DNA of 60,000 bases from Lineus longissimus (taxonomy: Eukaryota > Nemertea > Pilidiophora > Heteronemertea > Lineidae). Each line of letters starts with the position of its first letter. The first letter of the stretch is position 1. Position numbers and translations under genes: made by a program. Where the stretch lies: assembly GCF_910592395.1 (NCBI RefSeq), contig NC_088309.1, positions 19,534,599 to 19,594,598 on the forward strand, written 5' to 3'. Below the pieces are notes generated by a model. The model saw only the letters and a program-made list of their open reading frames with translations, ran no database searches and was not told the origin of the DNA. This document shows, one piece after another, positions 36,594-47,607 of this stretch.

Positions 36594-39500
36594 TCAGAAT
36601 CCAGAAATAAGAGCTTTTTTCTTTCCTTTATTAGCAGATTTTGGCGTCGTTTTTACGGATGTACTGGAGGACTGTGAGAACATGTTCATCTCAGTGGCCT
36701 GACTGAATGTCAACATATCAGGATCAACGGAATCCATCGGGTCGTTAATATTTTCCGATGGTTGGTCACATAACGTTCGTGGCTGGGAAATACTTTCATG
36801 TATGTCCGATTCCGCTAGTGAGGAAAGCATTGCAGAACCAATGCTCAAGTTGTCAAATGACTCCCCAACTTTGCAAAACTCGTCATGCCTGTCTTTATGA
36901 GAAGGGTCTCCTGCCGGAGGTGAATGATCTAACTTGAGTGTCCCACATGCAGGTGATACAAATTCATCCCCTAGGATATGCCTTGAGGTGGTCTGTCCAG
37001 ACTGAATAATTGTCGCCCCCTTTTGACTCGAATCAAAACTACTGCTGGCATCAATAGCAGACACCCAGTTTTGAATGTCACGATTCTTAGCTGAGCATTC
37101 ATCTCCAGCGTCCGACTCATAATCAATGATACGTTTGATACTGCTCTCAATCCCCTGAGCCGTTCCAACGAAATTCGAAGACGACAATGACATATTACTC
37201 ATCACTGACACAGCGTCAGATGACCGTGATCTCCTACAGCGACGTGGAGATTGTTGCAAAGAATCAAACCCGGCGATTCGTTCCTGTTTCCTCTTCGGAG
37301 ATTTGTCGTACTCTAACAAACCCTTCATACTGTTCTCTAACTGAAAACTCATCCTCTGGAATGTTCCAATCCTCTTTTTCCGTTGTGTGCCACTGGCATA
37401 GGACTTTTGACTACTCCCGTTACTACGCACACTCCGATTACTGCTTATGGAATCTGAACCAGGAGTTCTAGAAGCACGACTAGCTAGTCCCCGAGAGACA
37501 GAAGTCCTTGAAACATGACTTGCTACACTTCCTGGATTTACAGGGGCCCCGGAGACATGACTGGCTATACTTCCACATGATTCTGGAGTCCCTGATACAC
37601 GACTGGCCACACTTCTGGGAGATGCAAGTTGACGGGATGCAAGAGGGCTTAGTGGGAGTTTAAATTCCGCATTTTTATTTTCAGCCAGTTTTTGTCGCTT
37701 TTTTTCTTCCATTCTGTTCTTCTTCAATTCCACTGTCAGTTTGTCCTGTAATGAAAATGAAGAGTAAGTCACAGTACGACATAGCTTAACCAACACTTGA
37801 ACAGGTGCATGTAGTTTATCAGTATGAAAGTGTTCGTCAATTCCGTTGAAGGAAGTTGTCGTTAGACCACTGTAATTCACTGACAGTTACTTTAAAGTTG
37901 CAGTGGGAGTCATAAATGATGCACAACGCACCCTTTCTTTGAGATGATCCTGTATCTCATCATCTTCGTTCCACTGCTTGAGCAGCAGCTGACTGTACGG
38001 ATCGGTAAACTTTTCCACATCCAAGCCAACAACACTGTCATATAGCTTCTGATCGAATTCCCTCATGTTCATCAGACTAGCATTGCCCTAAAAGAGATGA
38101 GAGAAGATCAATACAGGGTGTCAAAAAATAGTCTCGACAGTTCCAGAGCTTGATACTTTCTTTAAATTTTTATTTCTAAATGAAATTTTTCATTGGAAAC
38201 TAAAAGTGATAGGATTTATCATGAATATCACAAATCCTTGCTCAGTCAAAGGTGTCTCATTCACTCATGATTTCAGACTTTTCAGAAAATTATATTTCAA
38301 GCATATTGAGAACTAACCTTTTCAGAATAATCCTGCAATGGTTTGGTGATCTTTAAGTCTAGCCCACAGGCCAAACAGTAGTCATCTTCAGTAACCATAA
38401 CATCAGCTTCTGGTCTTTTACTTGCTGCCTGGGTACACAGAAAACAACCGAGGTGGGGATAGGCGTTCTTGTTGATGGCTGGAAGAAATATTATAGTTCA
38501 TTTTTTGCAAATATAAATCATGGAAGATCGTGAATGGTTTCGTGCAGCCTTTCTCAACTCTGTCCAACAAATCTCCTTTCCATGAATATACCAGGGCCGG
38601 GTTGTTCAAATGAAGTCACCTGTCAGATATGTATCTTTAACATCAATTTCTTTAAGTGGGATATTGTTACCTGTAAACATATCTGTGACATCAATCTCTC
38701 AAAGTGGGATATTGTTACCTGTAAACATATCTGTGACATCAATTTCTTTAAGTGGGATATTGTTACCTGTAAACATATCTGTGACATCAATTTCTCTATG
38801 TGGAATATTCTCAGTTCGTGTCTCCGCAGTCCTGTCATTAAGTTCTTGGAGCTGGGATGACCACTGCTGACAAGAGGTCCGCACCTCCGGAGCCAACTTG
38901 ATGTCAATACTACCAGGGCCTGCACCACACGTGCGTTCATCACCTGGATGGCCAGGGCGGTAGTTCTGATAGAACAGGTCTCCACAAGCAGATAACTGGA
39001 AATTAAGTAGAATTGAGTAAAATGAAATGAAAAAGTTTTTTGAACTGTACACAGACACCACCTGGACCACAGACCAGTTAGATGCCATACCTTGACAAAT
39101 CTTTGATGGTATCATTGAAAAGCATTGATGGGATAACTACTTGTTACTTGTTCAGAGTACGAGTATCCCTGAAAGTGGTCAGACAAGGGATCAAACCACA
39201 AAGCTAACCTGGGGAGAGCTAAGGTGCTCATGTTAATTACAAATGTCTATCATGCTAACTCACAACTCAGTCAATACCAATACAGGTATAGTTTCAATTA
39301 GGAGTTTAACGTAAGATAATTGCATCAATTGTCGTATTTAAGATATGACTGGGGTTCTTACCTGTAATGCGGTGAAGCCCTCTAGATTATTGAAAGGTAT
39401 CCCACGCACTCCTATGATTGACGTCTTAGTTAGTCGGTGATCAAGGGCAACAGTGTTTGCACCACATCCACGAACACCAGGAAACTGGGCGAAATCACTG

Positions 39501-42500
39501 AAGAAATAGACAGGAGGCAAAGTACTTTAAAAATACATAAAAATGTTGCACTAGTTTGCCATAGGACTTGACAATGAAGGACAAATCCTCCTGGTTAACA
39601 CCCTCATACTCAATTAGAGTTTCAATTATTGTTCTTGAAGTGGTGTATGATGTTACTTGGATATGAATAAGCTTACTTACTCTATGCAAGAGAGTCTCCA
39701 GGGTGGACCGAGTCCATGTGGCAGGGGTCGCTCACTATTACCGAGGGTGACAGGATAACAGAGCACATCTCTCGCATCCTGGCAACCCACGATGATGAGG
39801 TCTTCTTGTTGGTCTTGAGTGATGTTCGGGATAAATTGTAAATACTGTGGGGGCGTGCGAACACTTGGGCGCCACAACATCACCTGGAATTAAACAGGCA
39901 GTAGAGGAACGGTGGGCCATAACAAAATCTTCTCAAATTGACATCTTTTGAAAAGATGAGACAAAGTCAAGAGGAAGTGATACATATGTATTCACGTACC
40001 GGTACTTGTGGGAAGCGTTCGTCCATCAGCATCAGAGTGTAGTCGGTGGCAACTAAATGGTAGAATGTCTTCGCACAGGGAGATGATACCATTATTCTCT
40101 CCTTGGTGTACACTTTGGAGAACGGCAGAGCAAATATGTCCAAACTCTTAGACTTTGAGCACTGGAAATCAAACAAGATAACATCAATGTTTAAAACCAG
40201 CCAAATTTGCTCATTTTCAAATAGCAGTGGACTAAATACCGTGTTTGCTGCCGAAATTTAATGGTTACATCAGAACTGAAACTGTTGCACTTTTTAAGTC
40301 CAAGTTTGGCTGCTCACTTGTGGAAATGAAACCTTGTGAAACTTTGATAGTTTAAAGTATAAAACGTTTACTGTATTGCCTACCCTCATGTCAGCCATCT
40401 GGACTGACGTCCTATCCGTAAGAACAAATGACCTTGGTGTTGTCCCGTAGTAAGCTTGTAACCAAGGATCATTGCATGTGAACCGAGGAGCATGGTATTC
40501 TATCACAGATACGCTGAAACAGAAAAATCGGACAGTGAAAAATCCTGGCTGTCAATGGTTGAAATTATACTACATGTACCTCCAAACTTCGAGGACAGAG
40601 TGTCACCTTGGGATGGTCAGCACCATTGTATGAACAATACACTGAATAAGCCGTTGTCACCTGGTTTAGGGTTGAATATTGAGGGGATCAATTTCCTAGC
40701 TCTACCAAGTGTCCAGGCCAAATCCACTACATGGCTGGCTGGAGACTATAAGCTATAGTGACCTGGGTTGGGGTTGAAAATTGAGGGAACAATTCCTTGT
40801 TACGCCAAGAGTCTCTTGTTGAATCCCCTACATGGTTGGCAAAGACTAACTAGAACCGAAACAACATTCCCGGAAAACACAGACAATTTTCTACTTACCT
40901 CTTCTGGTCATTCATCAGGGACACTTTTCTTTCACTTGTGGCAACAAGGGCTTCACCAGGTATGTATGGGCTGAAAATGTACTTGGTCATGTTAGTGTAG
41001 GCCCTTCAAAACTTTGAACTAAATGTTCTGTCAAGAAAATCTGAGAAGTAATGCATTTCACCATGGAATTTCACCAGCAAACGCTATATTTAGCCTACTG
41101 TCAATTGATACTGAGCCAAATGGAGCTAACTTTTACAGTTGTTGACAGACGGTGCTGACAAGCCTCCCATCTTTTTGATCTGTTTTAGATTCCGGCCTAA
41201 TCATACATGAACATGGCGCCCAGTTTTTCCCACAATCTGTCCTTTGAACCAGAGATGTTGTCCTTGTGACAAAGAGTTATCAATTTACAGTTAGAAGTGA
41301 ATTTCAAGAGGAAAAGTTTGTCTCTAGTTCAAACTCACCTTGGGACAACTGATGAGAAGCGTTCCTCCGTCAAGCCACCAGCAACTTCTACGAGTTTGAT
41401 TCCATCATCCTCACGTTCAACTTCGTAAAACATGCACTCATGAGCACTACGTAAACAAAGGAAATCTGGAAATAAAATTAGAACCAAATATTTTATTGTG
41501 TGAGCCCCTTTACGTTGTAACAAAAAATAACATCACTTTAGCCTTGGCGATGACAGAAATGCAACAAAATAAACAGACAAAATTCAAATGCAAACCTCTT
41601 CCCTGGCACCGTGAAGTTAGCATTCCACACAATGGAGACTTCAGATCCTCATCATGTAAAACAGGGCCCGCTTTGCAGGAATCTTGAAGGATCGACATAT
41701 TTCTAACAGCTGGTTCACAGTTAAGGAAATCAACCTCAGCGAGATTAAGTAGAATCTCTGTATTAAAGACACCCTTGGGCAATTTGAATGATAGACGATT
41801 TTGCGACACGTATCTCAAACAAACTTGACATCATTTAGGAAAACAGCTGTAGCGCTCGGACTGGAAAGTTGCAGTACATCACGACCACCACCACTTTGAA
41901 GAGAATTGATTGCTACATCAGGATGGTGATCTTTTTTCTTCATCAATATCTTGCCCCTTTTAAGAGCTAGAGGCCTTCAAAGTCGACAAGTAATTCTCAT
42001 CATCCTACTGCCAAGACGGGTCACTGTCAATGGCTGTGACTAGTTCGCTGTGGTTTGAATGCATCCTCGGCTCATTTGGTTGATTTCTGACCTGTCCACA
42101 GCATTTCTTGTAAATGACATAGTAGGTGCAAAGAGTACCCTGTCCCCTCCATAACACCTCTAGCGCTGAAGGTGTTAAGGATCCGTGGTTTATGATACAG
42201 GTCTTTGGGTTGCTTAGGAAAGGATACTTAAATGCGTTAGTTCTGGCCCGGATGGATAGAATACTGTCCCAGTGTCATTTCCATTGCTTGAAGGGGTATA
42301 CCCTAAACAGCCACCACAATATTGAGAATTCACTCGCTGCAAAACACAAATTTACAAATCAGATATTCTTAATTTGATTGCAGACAGTAAAAGTGACTCA
42401 CAAAATGCCTTGGGCAAGAAATAGGAAAGAAATACTGCAAGAGAAAAGCAGCTAAAGCCATCTCACAGACCTCTGAATAAAAACACTACATTGACAGGTT

Positions 42501-44009
42501 TAAAAAACATCACGTTTTCGGGGAAAGCATTGTATGACTCAAGTTCATAGAACTGCAGAAAAACAGTATTGTTAATCGTTCTCAAATCCAAAGAAACTTA
42601 AAACTAACTGGAAAATACTTGGCCTTTAAGAACGACTTCGATTTGATCAGCTCAAATACTGTCAAGAATCGATGACTAGGTTTTCCTCTGTTCTTCCAAT
42701 ACTTCCTAACGAAAGCATCAATACCACGAGAATCCAGTTCTTTCTCAATATCAACTGAATTTGCAATGCGAAAGGACTCTTTATCACGATTGCTCTGCAA
42801 TGGCAAAAAATTCAATAAATATATACAGCAAGTAAAGATTAGACTAAAGGCAAAATCATTGTTAGATTTCTGACAATTGAGGGGTTTGAGCTCCTTTAAT
42901 TTTGAAACTTATCACAGCAAAACACCCAATCTTAAATTGCTTTGTCCTTAAAATAAGCTGTCAAACCACGGCTTCTTTTGAGGCGTCATTGCCAAGGCAA
43001 GGAAACGACTCCATCAAGTGAGAAACATAAGAAGCTTGCAGTGGGCTCTACCACCAGTCAAAGATGGAGTCATTAGGCCAATAAACCCAACTGGCACCTA
43101 ACCATAGCGGCATGTAAAAGATTGCTCATCCAGTCTCGGCGGTGGAATACTCCCTGGAGAATGAAAACACCCAATAAAGAGTGAACACTGAAGACATACA
43201 TGACTGGCTCTGTAAAAAGGGTCCACAGGTGCCAACATTTTGAAAACAACTCATTACTATGGGATGATTCCTAACACAAAAACTGTCTTCTTCAAAACTA
43301 TTGCCTTCCCCTTTTATTAAGTACAACATGTGGATTCTTTAGCCAAAGTCAATCACATATGTGCACATGGTGAATACGAAAATTACCTTATTAATCTTTT
43401 CGACCCTCTTGCCATAATCAACATCTCTGTGTAGCTGTCTTCTGAATGCTCGGATCTCATCACTACAAATGTCACGAAAGGGGAAAGGAACTGCAAAGGA
43501 TGGAATACATGTCATTCACAACAATGTAAAGGTTGACAGCAAATTAAAGTTTTTTTTGTATGGTAGATTGCAGTTCACCAGGGAGGATGTACGGACAATC
43601 ATCACCGGAAGACATTTTGACATCATTACTAGTAACAGTTTGGTAGACTTGTCTATTCCCACTAGCAACCGATGCCAGAATCAAGTTTGGATTGGTGCAA
43701 TTTGATATAGCCTATGTGAACTTTTGCATCAACCTAAGACTTGACAGATGGAACACACAGACATTTTTTAAAGAGTGAAACTGGTTATACATTGCATGTT
43801 CGGAACTTACCCTCATTTGGTGGGATAAGGGGCAGTGATGGTGTCTTTGCACGAAGCCTCTCAACCTGACGCGACTTTTGGCTTTGCCATGATGACGAAT
43901 CTTCATAAAATTCGGTGCCGCCCATATTGCTGTAATCAACGAATATGTCACGCATCTTTTCACACGGTGACACAGCGTCTGGATAATGGCGAGGAGGGAA
44001 ATGCGTCAT
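36594..44009 (-). CDS. TAF1C: TAF1C: RNA polymerase I TBP-associated factor (SL1/TIF-IB subunit C), 15 exons
   Basis: TAF1C is part of nucleolar SL1/TIF-IB, which brings RNA polymerase I to rDNA promoters. Coding exons in transcript order: 43811-44009, 43387-43490, 42609-42794, 42471-42552, 41596-41966, 41339-41465, 40899-40970, 40384-40513, 40000-40161, 39681-39883, 39362-39497, 38767-38995, 38318-38478, 37932-38087, 36594-37745. All introns are GT-AG and every phase agrees, giving about 1,156 residues (human 869, from memory). Segments matching the family include SACGDLFYQNYRP, YTLMLMDERFPQVP, PYIPGEALVATSE and a C-terminal SGF; the middle is the beta-propeller-like region. The exon at 41596-41966 is one base short, shifting the frame near 41,816-41,824. 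Start: first ATG of the 5'-most exon found; the frame continues upstream to an acceptor at 44,026, so an earlier exon is possible. The last exon encodes a long Ser-rich tail with basic stretches. Confidence 0.9.
38614..38794. repeat. 48-bp tandem repeat spanning a TAF1C 5' splice site
   Basis: The unit contains the end of a coding exon (peptide EIDVTDMFTG) and the start of the intron. Three good copies and a fourth degenerate one (GTCACCTGTCAGATATG on the plus strand) lie in a row. Each good copy carries CAG|GTAACA, with exon ends at 38767, 38719 and 38671. Use of the first or second keeps frame with the next exon. The third would include an in-frame TGA at 38,699-38,701. Confidence 0.8.
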
Positions 44010-44025
44010 GATGAACTTGATTTCT

Positions 44026-46087
44026 CTAGGGGTAGAAATAGAAAACTATCTGCTATGAAATTTCACGAGGTCAAAAGTCAAAGACAGATATCCTAAAAAT
44101 TACTTATTAAAGGCCAATTTTGTTTGGCGTAAAAAGATGGTGGTGTATATGACCGGAGCGTGCATTGGCTGTATATCGTGTACATATTGCATGGGTGGTG
44201 GGGTAAATGGAAAGATAGTCCCTCGAATCATAGTCATAGAGTCCTTCACAAATGCCTCGCACACTGCCTGTGCTCATCTGCATCTGGCATGGACATGGTT
44301 GGTCACTGATAATTCCAACATTTGTTTACAAATATAAATCAGTTTTACTCAGTTATTATAATAGGAAAGTTAACAAAACTTAAGATACAGATGCAGATGA
44401 ACTAGCTTAATCAGGCTATTTGCATATATCGTGTTGAACTTGTCAAAAGAAGCAGCAGGCAGTGATTTTTAATGGACAAAATTTCACAAATTCGTGAAAA
44501 TCAAATTACCGTAAACCGTTTTTTACGACACTAAAAATATCGCTTTTTCTAAATATTTCTGATTGACTGATATAAGAAAATAAACCAAAGTTTTCTGAGG
44601 TTGAAATAACTCTTTATTGTTGATGAAAAGTCTATTTTAAGTTATAATAGTACATGTATATGGTTTTGGTTACTGTCGCAATTTTAATGCAAATTGGTCT
44701 GATGCTATAGTGGGTTAGACTCCCGAGGCAGTCTATTGCGATCACTCTATCCACTGTGCCGGGCGACAGGACGAGGCCGGTTCAATGCGTCCGGGTAGTG
44801 TATAGAGGAGGTCGCAGGAAAGATTTCTACACTAGCTCTATCTTTTGAAATGACAACAAACGATACATTTGTTTGCTCTTGCAAAAAGATGTGTTGGGTC
44901 ATCTATAAATGAATGCTTTCCTCAGTATGGATTGATATACCATGTAGTGGTCAATACGACCAGCCCAGAATTTCGTGAGGTGTGCTAAGATTCATCCTGA
45001 CTCTCATGCGCTTGCGTCACCACTATCGGGATCCTCAATTGGATGATCTCAAAACATTGCGGGTCAAGATAGCTAAGATTTGGAGGTCATTCACAATCAA
45101 ATACCCAAGATTGTTGTAATCAGAGAATTGATTGACCATTTACAATCATTTTGCGAAAACCTTGAAATTATCAAATTTGATTCTTTTTATCTATTGTTCA
45201 TATCTGCCATTTTTCTATTTTATTTGTTGTCTTGTAAGATGAGAAGATTAAACACCTGGATTACACATGAAATTACACTCCGGACGCAGTGGGACGGTAA
45301 GCTTAAATCCAATTAGGATGACGCAATGGATTTACCCGGGAGTCTATTATGAAATGTGCACGTGTTATGATATTTAGAGATATCATCAAAATGAAAAGAG
45401 CTCGTCACTCGGTTTATTCGTGGAGGGGTTTTAGAAGTGAACATACTGGTACTTCTAACCAACCTATTCCTGGCTTCGTTGGCCAACATATCGTGAACGA
45501 CATGCAACATAGACTCCTATTTTCAAGTGCCTGTGGTCGAAATGGCTCACGTTTGAATTTCCCGCGCGTCGGGGGGAAATCCCAACCTCGACCATCATGT
45601 CGACCTGCGTGCAAGGTTGACAGATTCAGCGAAACACGTGTGACGTGTTGATATGTGCAAATATGTCAAAAGCTGCTGGAACGGATTCATTCTTTTTCCA
45701 ATATTTCATCAAATTCAACAAACCATGGCCTAGAAATACGTTAGTATTCATCATAACTTCCCAGTAGATTGGTAAGCATGCTAGAAAAGGACGCATGTTG
45801 GCTGATTTTGTCTCACTAAACAAACAAACTTGAAACTACTAAACTTCCAGGTCTTTTTTGGACTTCCCTTTGCAGACTTCTGAGTTTTTGCCACTGCTTT
45901 CACATCTACATTACTTTACTACTACTTCCTAGTGTGTTATCTGCTGGTGAAAATGGGCACCAGTTACTGATTCAGTGATTGGTCTCTTCTTGTTGTATCA
46001 TCTGGATACGGTACCATGTAGGCCTATTGAGATGTACTTGGGCTCACTTTCAGTTTCACTTTCAGATCACCTCCAGGGTTGGCTGTA
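44026..46087. other. Region upstream of TAF1C, no certain exon
   Basis: This probably holds the TAF1C promoter and any 5' untranslated exon. A CpG-richer patch lies at about 45,530-45,660 and contains the CACGTGTGACGTG cluster (E-box and half CRE). A minus-strand frame at 45,626-45,823 after a TTTGTTTAG acceptor is open but lacks a good donor in the phase needed by the first TAF1C exon. I could not link it. Confidence 0.35.
44712..44800 (+). repeat. Possible tRNA-derived SINE fragment
   Basis: TATAGTGGGTTAGACTCCCG resembles a box A, and GGTTCAATGCGTCC about 60 bases later resembles box B (GGTTCRANNCC). No tRNA cloverleaf folds convincingly, so this is at most a SINE fragment. Confidence 0.3.
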
Positions 46088-46290
46088 GGTACCACCATTT
46101 TGGCTAGAACCTGAAATCCAAAATCAATTGAAACTCCTTCAAAATGAAGTGAATGCCCATCGAAAACCTAGGAGGCTGTTCTCTAGAATACAAACAACAG
46201 ATGACTCCCACTCTTAAAATTGGCATTTACTTTGTTTGAAAGAGATTTAATTGCTTTTATATTTCAAGTTCTAGCCAAATTGGTGGTACC
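46088..46290. mobile_element. MITE with ~31-bp inverted ends and TA flanks (Tc1/mariner-like)
   Basis: The left end GGTACCACCATTTTGGCTAG and the right end CTAGCCAAATTGGTGGTACC are reverse complements except one base. Pairing continues inward (AACCTGAAAT against ATTTCAAGTT) with one more mismatch. TA lies directly outside both ends (46,086-46,087 and 46,291-46,292), as expected for Tc1/mariner-type insertion. There is no coding capacity over its 203 bp. Confidence 0.8.
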
Positions 46291-46292
46291 TA

Positions 46293-46774
46293 GGGCCTAT
46301 AGTCTAAGTTGACCAAGTAGCCTAAGCTGAGAGACAGAGCAAAGGCCACTGCTATCAGCCGACATGGCCTTCGACTGTATAATAATGATGATGATGAGGA
46401 ATCGAGGGTCTGTAAGGGATTAAACCATTGCGTGGTGAAGATCTCTATCAGGATTCCTTGCTCCTTCTTAAATCCACCTAAATCCTTTTAAAACAATATT
46501 TTAACCACTTGATTCAGTGGGCTGTGGACTGAGTGAGAGAGCTAGGGGAGGCAGAAACTAATGTTAAAGGGAAGGGCCCGCCAAAAAATGGGGAGTTTTG
46601 GACGGCCCGGTCAAAACCTTCGGCGGGAATAAGGTTTCATTGATAAATATAAGGAGTTTCAAGGCCCCCAAATTACTTGTAAGGTTCAATAGATACTGGC
46701 CTTTCATTGGTTTACCGTTTGCGTATCATTTACATACTCTTATCTTGAAAAATATGACAATATTTACGATCACG
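46293..46774. other. Non-coding stretch after the MITE
   Basis: I see nothing beyond a short GAT/ATG run near 46,385 and AT-rich sequence. If the minus-strand gene starting at 47,224 is spliced, its first intron would begin at or just above this stretch. Confidence 0.4.
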
Positions 46775-47224
46775 TTATTGATTTTTGCAACATTTTCGGT
46801 AACGCGCCCCTTGCGGATCTGTAAGGTACCATTCGGATGCTTGAAAAATTAATGTTAGTGGCGTGGCTCCATCTGCTACAGCTGTCACCGCGCCGGTGTT
46901 AGTCTCACGTCTTGGCGTCTGCACCACCCTTCGGGAACACCTCAATGCCGTTGGCGTACTGACGAGACCAGCGTCTCTAGAGGCTCCGACATTCGCCATG
47001 AGCAGTGACAGGTCACTTGGCTGGAATGGCCCCATCTCCTCTTCATTCATGTTCATTGCCAGCAATTCTGGCAAATATCTTGAGTCGTCATGGTTGTCAA
47101 ACAAGTCTTGGATAATATGCTGCTCCATTTCTTCTGTACTGTTCGGATCAGGGGCCTCGCTCTCCACCGGCCCAGAATCCACCGGCGACTCGAAATCCAT
47201 ACTACTATTCTCTCCATTTTCCAT
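46775..47224 (-). CDS. Hypothetical acidic protein, or first exon of an unidentified gene
   Basis: The frame opens with AAAATGG, a good animal start context, and runs 149 codons. The N-terminal half is strongly acidic (starts MENGENSSMDFESPVD, then EEMEQHIIQDLFDNHDD). A short Pro/Leu segment follows, then a basic, Thr-rich part (RCSRRVVQTPRRETNTG) before the stop. The frame is also open upstream to 47,401, but the internal ATG has the better context. I recognise no domain. The last 25 or so codons look less coding-like, so the true exon may end at a donor inside the frame (for example AAGAC|GTGAGA near 46,903) and splice to exons I cannot find. It points away from the TRANK1-like gene and starts only 383 bp from it. 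Confidence 0.4.
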   Translation of the reverse strand: MENGENSSMDFESPVDSGPVESEAPDPNSTEEMEQHIIQDLFDNHDDSRYLPELLAMNMNEEEMGPFQPSDLSLLMANVGASRDAGLVSTPTALRCSRRVVQTPRRETNTGAVTAVADGATPLTLIFQASEWYLTDPQGARYRKCCKNQ

Positions 47225-47607
47225 TTTCTCCTCTCTCCAACTCACTACTATCGCTATTGACTGCGTAACATACACTAACATTCTTTCGCTATCATTGCTA
47301 ACTTCATTTACTAGAACACTGGCCTCTTTGTAGCCGATTATGTAACCCATAGTGGAAACACCTGACAGCGCCGCCCGGCAGGATACACGTGCTACTGGCA
47401 TATTTATAACTCGTAGTAAATAAGGTTGTAAAAATATGCAAATGAGATGCCGTATATGGAAACCATGACGTCACTAAGCAGTGCTTATTTCTGCTACGGG
47501 TGGCGCTGTTGCTTGCTTCTGGAGGCGCTATTCAACCTCTTTAAGATCTCTTTCTCTATTCTAGCCATTGCATCACATAGTGGAAGAAACATTGAACTGT
47601 TGACACA
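47225..47607. promoter_or_regulatory. Probable bidirectional promoter with a CRE
   Basis: This 383-bp gap separates two divergent start codons. It contains a perfect TGACGTCA (CREB/ATF site) at 47,466-47,473, an ACACGTGC E-box near 47,385 and GC-richer patches (GGGTGGCGCTG and GGAGGCGCT near 47,500-47,530). No TATA box sits at a convincing distance from the plus-strand start. Shared, TATA-less promoters with CRE sites are common between head-to-head animal genes; here this is inference. Confidence 0.45.

Noticed and set aside
38699-38701. In-frame TGA in TAF1C as a possible selenocysteine or stop
   Set aside because: It lies beyond the two usable 5' splice sites, in intron sequence created by the tandem duplication.
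45626-45823. Possible first exon of TAF1C or of the hypothetical gene
   Set aside because: The frame is open after a plausible acceptor but ends in a stop without a good donor in the needed phase; kept only as a note.
46863-47333. 156-codon plus-strand frame opposite the acidic protein
   Set aside because: It is antisense to the better-supported minus frame, with a Ser/Leu-rich composition expected from reading acidic codons backwards.
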